Source: Caldisericia bacterium (GTDB taxonomy: Bacteria > Caldisericota > Caldisericia > B22-G15). From it: DNA of 5,993 bases. The DNA is taken from assembly GCA_021158845.1 (NCBI GenBank), contig JAGGSY010000084.1, positions 1 to 5,993 on the forward strand, given 5' to 3'. The notes beneath the pieces are model-generated. The model was not told where the DNA came from, made no database searches, and worked only from the letters and a program-made list of their open reading frames with translations. The translations under genes were made by a program, and so were the position numbers. Shown here piece by piece: positions 1-5,919 of this stretch (position 1 is the first letter of the stretch; each line of letters opens with the position of its first letter).

Positions 1-66
1 GAGATGAGGGATGGTAGCCTCCAAGAACCCAGGCATCTCTTTCTATTAAAAACACCAACGGGTTGA
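1..66 (+). CDS. Possible 3' tail of a gene entering from the left edge
   Basis: Frame 1 is open from the window edge for 21 codons and ends at TGA 64-66, with a tail reading EMRDGSLQEPRHLFLLKTPTG. The other two plus frames stop within the first 15 bases. The piece is too short for a family call. A tail of this kind followed by a hairpin could be the end of a transposon gene such as an IS200/IS605 tnpB, but that is only a guess. Chance openness over 63 bases is quite possible. Confidence 0.25.
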   Translation, partial: EMRDGSLQEPRHLFLLKTPTG

Positions 67-75
67 AGGCCACCC

Positions 76-102
76 CGGCAGAGAAAGCTGACCCTTCTGC
101 CG
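76..102 (+). other. Short hairpin after the possible gene tail
   Basis: CGGCAGA (76-82) pairs perfectly with TCTGCCG (96-102) around a 13-nt loop. An alternative small hairpin, CCGA/TCGG, uses 100-103 and 110-113. No run of T follows, so it does not fit a standard intrinsic terminator. It lies 10 nt after the stop at 64-66 and could be a 3'-end structure or part of a mobile-element end. Confidence 0.35.
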
Positions 103-183
103 ACAATCTTCGGAATTACCTAGAAATAAGGCAAGAATAAAAAACTATTTCCCCTTTTGTTAAAAATAAAAAGGAGAGGGAAA

Positions 184-499
184 ATGGGAAATATCTACGA
201 AAACTCTCTCAAGGTAACAGTAGAAGGAAAAGGAAAAGAAATAGCTAAAAAAGTGCTGGTTACATTTAGAAAACGGTTTGGCAGTGAAGCTTTACTGTTT
301 TAAAGACGAACACAAGTGCCCCGGCTGCAGGTGATATGCGGACAAATTTTATGTCCTTGCTAACAGCCCTGAAGAGGCCCAGAGGATTTTTAAAGAAGAC
401 TCTGCTCTTTGCGGGGAGTGTATTGCTGAGTTGATCAGTAAAAAGGGGTATCTGGTTGCAACAGACATAGAAAGCCCCATCCGCCCGCCGACTTTTTAA
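184..499 (+). pseudogene. Degraded small protein gene with two CxxC pairs (zinc-ribbon-like)
   Basis: A strong Shine-Dalgarno sequence AAGGAG (171-176) sits 7 nt before ATG 184. The first frame gives a basic 39-residue peptide beginning MGNIYENSLKVTVEGKGKEI and stops at TAA 301-303. Moving one base from about 290 gives a plausible continuation, YCFKDEHKCPGCR, then TGA at 332-334, then 54 more codons (YADKFYVLANSPEEAQ onward) ending at TAA 497-499. The second part has balanced, protein-like composition and a CGEC that would pair with the earlier CPGC, about 32 residues apart, as in a zinc ribbon. Dropping one T from the TTT in GAAGCTTTACTG would join the first two parts. One frameshift plus one in-frame stop makes decay the simplest reading, with sequencing error possible for the shift. 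Family not recognised. The minus-strand frame across 266-562 is treated as its antisense shadow. Confidence 0.6.
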
Positions 500-539
500 T
501 ATGGGTTTTGGTGGCTTCATGATCCTTTCTCCTTGGTAT

Positions 540-2024
540 TTAGGAAATATGAACCTCTTCATCCATAATTATTTTATGCAAAATTGCATCAACTTTTTGT
601 TTAATCTGTTTAATTTGTTTATCTAATTGCCAAATTCCTGATTCGATAGTTATTTTTATATCTTCATTTTCAAAATCTTCGAGATTTAATTTATTTTCGT
701 TATATGCGACAGGATTGTAATAGTATTTTGATATTTCTTCTTTTTTAGGACGAGGAAGATCTGGAATTTTAATATATTCCCAGTATTTCTGAGCCAAACT
801 TCCTCCTTGACCACCAACAGAGATATAATCAAGAAATCCTACCAATCTTAAATACCCTAAAAATAATCCTAAAAAAATACTTTCAATCTCCTCTTCTTCA
901 CCCCTCTTAAAAATCGTAATACCATGAATATTTGTTATAGCTTTATTATCTATATCAATAAATACACAAAACCTTCCAATAGTTCCTTCAGCTGAAAACA
1001 ATATTTCTCCTTTGTTTAAGACTTGTAGTTTCCTCGGATTTCCCAAATATTCATATTTAGTTACTGTACCATAATCTGATAAATTTAAGGGTCTAATCAA
1101 TTTGTAAAAGTTTGGTTTGTATTCTTCAGTATAAATACTTCTCCCAATTTGAGAAACTTGCAAATTTTGCCCCCTTTTAAAGTCAAACCCCAATTCAAAA
1201 ATATTTTTGGCACCATGAGTATAATTCTCTATAATAAACTGCTTCTTTTTGTAGTTTTCACAAAATACTCCTGCATCTAGCCTACCAGTTTCTTCTAAAT
1301 CTTTCAGAGTTGGAGGAGTATAATAAAATTTATTCGGCTTTTGGTTTTCTTTTATCTCTCTATCTATTAGATCCATAATCTTATAATATTTCTTTTTTAT
1401 CTCCGCTTCTTTTCTTATTATTGATCTTGTCAAAAGACTTACAAATTTGATTACTTCATCTGCATTTTGTTGATTTGGAAACGGAATTAGCGTATCTAAC
1501 CATAATGTTTTTGCGTGTCTTATTGTGGCTCCTCTTGCCGTCAGTAAGTCTATTTGAGCTTTAAAAAACTTGTGCTTCATAAAACCTAACACATAGTATC
1601 TTACATCCTCTAAAAATCTCAATCGGACTATTCCACCAGAAATCATAAATTTAGGCACATCTTTATCTAAGTAAGCAACATCTCCAATATTTGCGTCTTT
1701 GGCAAGTAAAATATCACCTTTCTGCAAATTAAAATTTTTAAAAGCTGTAGGTAAAATTGGTACTGCACATTCAACATTATTTAATACAGGTAGGAAATAA
1801 GATGATTGTAATGCTTTTGTTCTTATAAAATAAAAATTTGATTTGTTTATATAGGCAAATGAGCCAACTTCTTCGCCTTTTGTTGGTTTCTCCAATAATA
1901 AATCTCTGAGCTTCTTAACGTTTTTATTTTTAAATGCAAGAATTTTATAGCTACTTGGAGAAAGAGAATGTTTCTCTTCTAAATCCTTATAGGTAATTAT
2001 ATTAGGAATTTGTACATACTCCAT
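540..2024 (-). CDS. hsdS: Restriction-modification specificity (S) subunit
   Basis: This 494-residue protein would recognise the DNA target for the partner encoded just upstream. It has the usual S-subunit layout: a first target recognition domain (about residues 30-180), a charged helical spacer (about 185-230, rich in K/E/I), a second recognition domain (about 235-425) and a C-terminal helix (about 460-490). Each recognition domain carries the typical motif: GDILLAKDANIGDVAYL in the first and GEILFSAEGTIGRFCVF in the second, so the target should be bipartite. The ATG at 2024 is preferred because AGGTG lies 6 nt before it; it begins 1 nt after the stop of the fusion gene (TAA C ATG). A GTG at 2033 in the same frame would add three residues and overlap the upstream gene by 8 nt, but has no good ribosome site. 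At 494 residues it is Type I sized, and longer than the S subunit of BcgI as I recall it. Very AT-rich. Confidence 0.93.
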   Translation of the reverse strand: MEYVQIPNIITYKDLEEKHSLSPSSYKILAFKNKNVKKLRDLLLEKPTKGEEVGSFAYINKSNFYFIRTKALQSSYFLPVLNNVECAVPILPTAFKNFNLQKGDILLAKDANIGDVAYLDKDVPKFMISGGIVRLRFLEDVRYYVLGFMKHKFFKAQIDLLTARGATIRHAKTLWLDTLIPFPNQQNADEVIKFVSLLTRSIIRKEAEIKKKYYKIMDLIDREIKENQKPNKFYYTPPTLKDLEETGRLDAGVFCENYKKKQFIIENYTHGAKNIFELGFDFKRGQNLQVSQIGRSIYTEEYKPNFYKLIRPLNLSDYGTVTKYEYLGNPRKLQVLNKGEILFSAEGTIGRFCVFIDIDNKAITNIHGITIFKRGEEEEIESIFLGLFLGYLRLVGFLDYISVGGQGGSLAQKYWEYIKIPDLPRPKKEEISKYYYNPVAYNENKLNLEDFENEDIKITIESGIWQLDKQIKQIKQKVDAILHKIIMDEEVHIS

Positions 2025-2039
2025 GTTATTCACCTAAAA
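2025..2039 (-). promoter_or_regulatory. Ribosome binding site of the S subunit, inside the end of the fusion gene
   Basis: On the minus strand the sequence reads TTTTTAGGTGAATAAC then ATG. AGGTG serves as a Shine-Dalgarno sequence 6 nt before the ATG at 2024. The same bases encode the last residues (Leu-Gly-Glu) and TAA of the upstream gene, so translation of the two subunits is probably coupled. Confidence 0.6.
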
Positions 2040-4194
2040 AGAGTTCTTTTAGAGTTTTTTCTTGTCCTAATGCCCATTCTCTGAATTCTTTAATAGTTTC
2101 TGTAAATTCTTCATCAAGAATAGGATTTCCTTCCTTATCTGTTTCTATTTCAAAAGTTTTCTCGTTTATTTTCCAAAGAGGATTATAGTATTTTACCCTT
2201 CTGGAAGTTCTCACTTCATATCCAACTCGTTTAATATCTTTAATAAAAATCTCGTATCCTTGTTTTTTTAGTTTTTCTAATTCTTTCTTCTTAGGTTTAT
2301 ATGCAATTATCAAAGTGGTATTTGCCCCTGTATCCGCAAATACATTTGGAGGAAGGTCGAAAAGTGCTACTATTCTAACATTCTCCAACAACCACCTCCG
2401 TGCCCTTTCCCACCTGTCAATTGATGCGATACTATTTGATTGGACTATACCCATCCTTCCATTTTCTTTTAGTAATCTTACTGCATTTTCTAAAAAAATA
2501 AGCCCTAAATCTATCCAGTCTTTCTGTTTACATAAATTCCACAACTCGTAACATTCTGCAATTTTCTTATCTTCAGATGTTTTAGCCCTGTATGCTCTAT
2601 CTTCGCCAAATGGAGGATTAGTAAGAACAACATCAAACTTTTTTATTTCGGTTTTATCTGGCCAGTTATCCCAATTTCCGTTTTTATGAAATTCAGGTAT
2701 AATCCCAACAACCTTTCCTGTAACATCAATTTTATGATCTATAGAACCCTTATCGGGAATATAATATAATTTTGCATTTCCATCACCATTAAGAAGCATA
2801 TTTAATTGGGCTAGCATAATCATCTGTTGATCATTATCTATTCCATATAAATTCGCATCATTTAACTTAGGTACAGAATTAACATAACTTAAAGAAAGAA
2901 AATCAGCTATACCAACGCAAGGATCTATTACAGTTTCATCACCTCGTGGGTTTACAATCTTCACCAAGAAATCTATCAACCATATTGGAGTTATAAATTG
3001 TCCTTTTCTTTCTTTGGCAAACTCATTGGCAAACCTATAAAATACCAATTGGTAAAGGTCTGTTTTATAAGACTTCACAAAAGAATAGTCCTGAAAATTT
3101 TTTACTATTGAGACAATAGCAGAAATATGGGATTTGTTTTTCCAATCAATAATATTTTGCCCTAATATCGTCGGATAAATACCCTTTGCATCATTATATA
3201 TATCTTTAATTCTACCAATAAACCTTTGAATAGAAGTATCTGCAAGTGATTTATATTTTCTTTCCTCATCAGTAATGTAAAACCTCAACTTTTTCTTTCT
3301 ATTTCTTTCATTAGTCTTTTCGTCAAATATCTTTAGAGCCAAAGTTTGAATCAATAAGCCATAGCCTATTTGATTAACAAGTCCAACTTTATCTAAGGTT
3401 CGAAGTATATTAGAAAGTGCATCGTTTACTTGTTTAGTGTGTATACCAGAAATAGTTTCCAGATCATCGATAGTTCGGTTTGTTCTGTCAATTGTTTTTG
3501 GTTTAATTATTTTATTGAGTATATCATGAAAAGAAGGGATACTGAGATAACTGTCAGGCAGATGTAAAGATAAGTCTTTTGTTCCACTCTCTCCTCCCTT
3601 TTGGTTTTTTGACTCATCATATCTTAATATTTTGTTATTCTTCTTTTGAAATATCCAAACCCGCTCTGTATCATAATAGAATCCAATAACAAATTCTTTC
3701 TCAGATTCTTTCATAGCCGGTTTAAGTTGTTGATTAAAGTATTTTTCAATATCACGCCCATCTTCTTTTTTGAATTCAATAGCTACAATAAGGTGCTTTC
3801 TTAACCAATCTAGTGAGTCTTGGTTTTTATTTTGCCAAAAGTCATTATATTTCTCTAACCAATTATCATCGTCAAAAATAGCTCCATCTAGTTTTATTGG
3901 TTTTGAGGAAGGGCTTCCTTTTGGAAAATACACCTCAACACCGATAAAATCTTTCGAATATAATCCGCTATAAATAAGAGAATAAATAAATTGCCATTTA
4001 TAATATTCTTCTATTTTTTTGCCTTTTTCATTTCTGATTTTTATATTCTCAATAATCTTACCGTTCACAGGGACCAAACTTTTCTTTAAAAAAGAGATAC
4101 TTCCATATTCTTTGTCAAATTCTTCTTTAGCTTTAAGAAATGATTTAGTAAGTTCGCCTGAAACCACATTACCTAATTTAAGCTGTTTAGTCAT
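2026..4194 (-). CDS. Nuclease-methyltransferase fusion subunit (BcgI-like, N6-adenine)
   Basis: This 722-residue protein combines restriction and modification in one chain. Residues 1-190 look like a PD-(D/E)XK nuclease: LDGAIFDDD (Asp103) is followed by a hydrophobic strand and AIEFKK (Glu140, Lys142), the D...ExK signature. Residues about 200-380 are a helical connector. The methyltransferase covers about 385-640: KGQFITP (398-403) is the usual pre-motif-I signature, DPCVGIADFL (424-433) motif I, GIDND (451-455) the following acidic strand, and LTNPPFG (524-530) the catalytic NPPF of gamma-class N6-adenine enzymes. Motif I differs from the common DPACGTGGFL by losing the second glycine pair. 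No helicase motifs are present. GGGGAG sits 5 nt before ATG 4194. The stop is 1 nt before the S-subunit ATG, and the start overlaps the broken regulator gene. HsdM proteins are usually about 500 residues; the extra length here is mainly the nuclease. Type IIB is likely; an orphan Type I M subunit is less so. Confidence 0.92.
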   Translation of the reverse strand: MTKQLKLGNVVSGELTKSFLKAKEEFDKEYGSISFLKKSLVPVNGKIIENIKIRNEKGKKIEEYYKWQFIYSLIYSGLYSKDFIGVEVYFPKGSPSSKPIKLDGAIFDDDNWLEKYNDFWQNKNQDSLDWLRKHLIVAIEFKKEDGRDIEKYFNQQLKPAMKESEKEFVIGFYYDTERVWIFQKKNNKILRYDESKNQKGGESGTKDLSLHLPDSYLSIPSFHDILNKIIKPKTIDRTNRTIDDLETISGIHTKQVNDALSNILRTLDKVGLVNQIGYGLLIQTLALKIFDEKTNERNRKKKLRFYITDEERKYKSLADTSIQRFIGRIKDIYNDAKGIYPTILGQNIIDWKNKSHISAIVSIVKNFQDYSFVKSYKTDLYQLVFYRFANEFAKERKGQFITPIWLIDFLVKIVNPRGDETVIDPCVGIADFLSLSYVNSVPKLNDANLYGIDNDQQMIMLAQLNMLLNGDGNAKLYYIPDKGSIDHKIDVTGKVVGIIPEFHKNGNWDNWPDKTEIKKFDVVLTNPPFGEDRAYRAKTSEDKKIAECYELWNLCKQKDWIDLGLIFLENAVRLLKENGRMGIVQSNSIASIDRWERARRWLLENVRIVALFDLPPNVFADTGANTTLIIAYKPKKKELEKLKKQGYEIFIKDIKRVGYEVRTSRRVKYYNPLWKINEKTFEIETDKEGNPILDEEFTETIKEFREWALGQEKTLKELFLGE

Positions 4195-4343
4195 GTTTTC
4201 TCCCCTTCTTAAATTTTTTAATTTCCTTTTTCATAAATAATTCAAATTGTTTAGATAAGATAATGCGCCCTTTTCTTCGCAGTATTTTTTATATTCATCT
4301 AAATTTTAGAATCAACAGATAAGGTTACTCTTTTGCTTGCCAT
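4187..4343 (-). pseudogene. Frameshifted ribbon-helix-helix (CopG-like) regulator
   Basis: ATG 4343 has GAGG 7 nt upstream and gives MASKRVTLSVDSKI, then TAG. The next frame continues as LDEYKKYCEEKGAL, and the third as ILSKQFELFMKKEIKKFKKG and a few more residues, ending at TAA 4187-4189. Inserting one T in the TTT at 4301-4303 and one A near 4261 joins all three into a 52-residue protein. This has the RHH fold order: an N-terminal strand (KRVTLSVD), helix A and helix B. Such proteins bind DNA as dimers and often repress their own operon. The repaired gene overlaps the fusion gene start by 8 nt, so it was the first gene of the R-M operon. Two separate one-base losses suggest real decay; assembly or sequencing errors remain possible because one lies in a homopolymer and the other in a TTATC direct repeat. 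It does not look like programmed frameshifting, as no slippery heptamer is in register. Confidence 0.75.
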
Positions 4344-4355
4344 GTTCCAACCTCT

Positions 4356-4529
4356 TTATGTATCATTATTGGTATACCAACTGCCTTTCCCCTTTCTGGC
4401 AACAAAGTCTATACCTCCCCACTCCACCAGGCCTGAGCTGTAAACCTTTATTTTATAAACAGGACAACAGCCAAAGCAGGGCGTTCTTTCCAGGGTAATG
4501 TAATCAAATGGATGAACTTCGTTTATCAT
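4356..4529 (-). pseudogene. Truncated DUF6438-like protein, 57 residues
   Basis: The frame starts at ATG 4529, overlapping the end of the upstream gene by 26 nt, with GAAGG 5 nt before it. Residues 11-30 read ITLERTPCFGCCPVYKIKVY, followed by SSGLVEWGG, which matches the start of DUF6438 proteins as I remember them (an ERTPCFG-CPVY core, then a strand ending in a G-x-V-x-(Y/W)-x-G turn). Family members usually continue for several dozen more residues, with a helix. Here the frame ends at TAA 4356-4358 after GKGSWYTNNDT. The break coincides with the palindrome at 4369-4380 and with a sharp fall in GC content, so the 3' half was probably lost when the AT-rich R-M cassette arrived. The missing part is not seen on the far side of the cassette. 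It may still be translated as a short peptide. Function of the family is unknown. Confidence 0.65.
4369..4380. promoter_or_regulatory. Perfect 12-bp palindrome, candidate operator
   Basis: TTGGTATACCAA is identical on both strands. It lies 25 bp upstream of the RHH start codon, where an autoregulatory site for the R-M operon would be expected. A possible -35 element, TTGCCA (4402-4397), lies just upstream with a weak TGGTAT at 17 nt spacing that would fall inside the palindrome. The palindrome also overlaps the last codons of the DUF6438-like fragment. Function is inferred from symmetry and position only. Confidence 0.45.
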
Positions 4530-5313
4530 CGCCGCCTTCTTTGCCGGAATTGCTATCGGCTCTCGAATAACAGCTTTTTCCTAAGATAGTACCAACTACC
4601 GCTCCTGTAATTCCTCCTATAACCGCTCCAGGTACTCCTCCTAATAATGCACCACTTATTATTCCAACAACCATCCCTCCAGCAGCTATTGCTGATTCAC
4701 CTTCTGCAGGCTTTTGAAAACGCTCTTTCCTTGCACGTAGATCATAGTTTATCTCTAGACTGGCTCCATTACCTTTTGGTGGTTCATTAAGAATCTCGCC
4801 TTTATAACAACGTAAAAAACTCCTCATTACTTCACAGCAAACAGGCATTCTGTGATTGTGACCAGGATAGCCACCAACATGCCTGTGAAGATCCCCTGCT
4901 TTTACAACAAGATAATCTGCACCAGCGTTCTTTGCTGCTTGAAAAGCCTCCCTTAATACACGTTTAAAATCACATTCTGTGGGAATACTAACGCTAAAAG
5001 ATGGAAGAGGAAGATCTCTAAAATTCAGGCGCACTGGTATTTGACGTTTTCTTTCAGAAAGCCCCTGAATCCTTTTCTTAATATTTTCTTTTGTTTCTTC
5101 ATCTGGGGCAAGTTCTGCTGCCTGCTTATAATAGCCCTTAGCTTCATCGGGACGGAAGTATCTCAGCAGAAGGTGCCCTACTTCCAGAGCAACAAGGTAA
5201 TTGTTTGTTCTCAAAAATAAATCCTCAAGACATCCGATTTGACACTCCACTTGTGGACGTTGTTTACATTCCCGGATCTTAGCTTTTATCTGGGCTAAGT
5301 TTTCTCCAGCCAT
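4504..5313 (-). CDS. Three-part protein: TPR-like, GDLHR/His-Cys region, glycine zipper
   Basis: This 269-residue protein has no name I can give. Residues about 36-85 resemble tetratricopeptide helices (YLVALEVGHLLLRYFRPDEA, then YYKQAAELAPDEE). Residues about 113-192 form a conserved-looking unit: an amphipathic helix, then AGDLHRHVGGYPGHNHRMP (139-157) with four histidines, Cys159-Cys160, and EPPKGNGASLEINYDL (177-192). I recall similar GDLHR...GGYPG...HRMPVCC...PPKG.GASL units in other uncharacterised bacterial proteins, but I have no function for them. The His/Cys cluster could bind a metal; that is inference. Residues about 205-245 are a hydrophobic glycine-zipper segment with repeated GxxxG spacing (GVPGAVIGGITGAVVG), suggesting membrane association. 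No N-terminal signal peptide is visible. GAGAGG lies 6 nt before ATG 5313. GC content is higher than in the R-M genes, and the gene probably shares a transcript with its neighbours. Confidence 0.85.
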   Translation of the reverse strand: MAGENLAQIKAKIRECKQRPQVECQIGCLEDLFLRTNNYLVALEVGHLLLRYFRPDEAKGYYKQAAELAPDEETKENIKKRIQGLSERKRQIPVRLNFRDLPLPSFSVSIPTECDFKRVLREAFQAAKNAGADYLVVKAGDLHRHVGGYPGHNHRMPVCCEVMRSFLRCYKGEILNEPPKGNGASLEINYDLRARKERFQKPAEGESAIAAGGMVVGIISGALLGGVPGAVIGGITGAVVGTILGKSCYSRADSNSGKEGGDDKRSSSI

Positions 5314-5468
5314 ATTATGCCTCTCTAATAAGTTTTAGGCGTAAATACATTGTAGATTTTTATGTCAACTATCCTAGGTGGCTTTTTACTAATCTCCCTG
5401 GCAGCCTACCACTACCCTTTTCCTCAATTTCTTTTGGAACTAGCTAATGCTTCTCATTTCCCTGTTTT
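5314..5468. other. Intergenic gap with no convincing gene
   Basis: This stretch separates the DUF6979-like gene from the three-part protein gene. The plus-strand frame crossing 5362-5679 lies antisense to the DUF6979-like gene and has no ribosome site, so it is treated as a shadow. Apart from the weak promoter-like elements and the short palindrome CCTAGG, nothing is recognised. No terminator hairpin with a T run was found. Confidence 0.5.
5349..5368 (-). promoter_or_regulatory. Weak candidate promoter elements upstream of the three-part protein gene
   Basis: On the minus strand a perfect -35 consensus TTGACA (5368-5363) is followed by TACAAT (5354-5349), a 5/6 match to -10. The spacing between them is only 8 nt, so they cannot work together as a normal sigma-70 pair. 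At 15-17 nt from TTGACA only poor -10 matches are seen. The location, 36-55 nt before the start codon, is reasonable for a promoter. Confidence 0.2.
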
Positions 5469-5870
5469 CTACAGTTCTATCAAATTTTCTTTTACTAAAG
5501 TAAAAACCACATCCAATTGGCCGTTTTCCTTTTTGTCTGGTGCTATCTTTTCCCAAAATTTTCCTTTTGATATCTGGTTTACTACTTGTTTTGCAGGAAT
5601 TCCTTTTTCACTTTCTATTCTACGCAGTAGGTCAACTGCTTTTATAGCATATTGTTTATTTTTCTCAGAAGCCGTGTAAGAACCAGGTGGAATTCCCTTT
5701 ACCATTCCCTCTTCACAAAGCCCCAGGAAAGCACCTTTGGGACATCCTTTTTGTGCCGTTGAACTTCCTTCCTTCTCAACAACTTTGTCCCATGCTTCAG
5801 TTATGTCCTTTGCCTCTCCTGAGTCAAACAGTTCTATTACTTCTAATGCAATTTTACCAAAAATTCCCAT
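5469..5870 (-). CDS. DUF6979-like small cytosolic protein
   Basis: The start at ATG 5870 is chosen because AGGAGG ends 5 nt before it. An in-frame ATG at 5903 would add 11 residues but has no comparable ribosome site. The 133-residue protein has a helical N-terminus (IALEVIELFDSGEAKDITEA), then KGCPKGAFLGLCEEGMVKGI at residues 41-60, PPGSYTASEKNKQYAIKAVD at 61-80, and a C-terminal helix with GQLDVVFTLVKENLI. The KGCPKGAFLGLCEEG...KGI...YT.S..NK.YA..AV pattern matches what I remember of DUF6979 proteins, a family without known function. No signal peptide or membrane segment is visible, so it is probably cytosolic. It is about 155 nt upstream of the three-part protein gene on the same strand and has non-AT-rich composition. 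Family assignment is from memory, not a search. Confidence 0.85.
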   Translation of the reverse strand: MGIFGKIALEVIELFDSGEAKDITEAWDKVVEKEGSSTAQKGCPKGAFLGLCEEGMVKGIPPGSYTASEKNKQYAIKAVDLLRRIESEKGIPAKQVVNQISKGKFWEKIAPDKKENGQLDVVFTLVKENLIEL

Positions 5871-5919
5871 AATTACCTCCTGTTTCCCTTTTATGATTGA
5901 CATCTTGCTAGAGCCAAGC

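Noticed and set aside
332..360. TGA at 332-334 as a selenocysteine codon
   Set aside because: The hairpin loop AATTTTA lacks the features of a bacterial SECIS loop, and an upstream frameshift already breaks the gene.
266..562. 98-residue minus-strand reading frame after the S subunit
   Set aside because: It lies antisense to the decayed plus-strand gene, whose second part looks more protein-like, and its own sequence shows no domain. Only its start signal is kept, as a separate observation.
2315..4240. Plus-strand frames of 67-78 codons inside the R-M fusion gene and its upstream region
   Set aside because: They lie opposite a strong coding frame, lack domains and have no convincing ribosome sites.
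533..4375. Shared TTGGTAT at 533-539 and 4369-4375 as a target-site duplication of the cassette
   Set aside because: Seven bases, one copy being half of a palindrome; coincidence is likely and neighbouring bases do not match.
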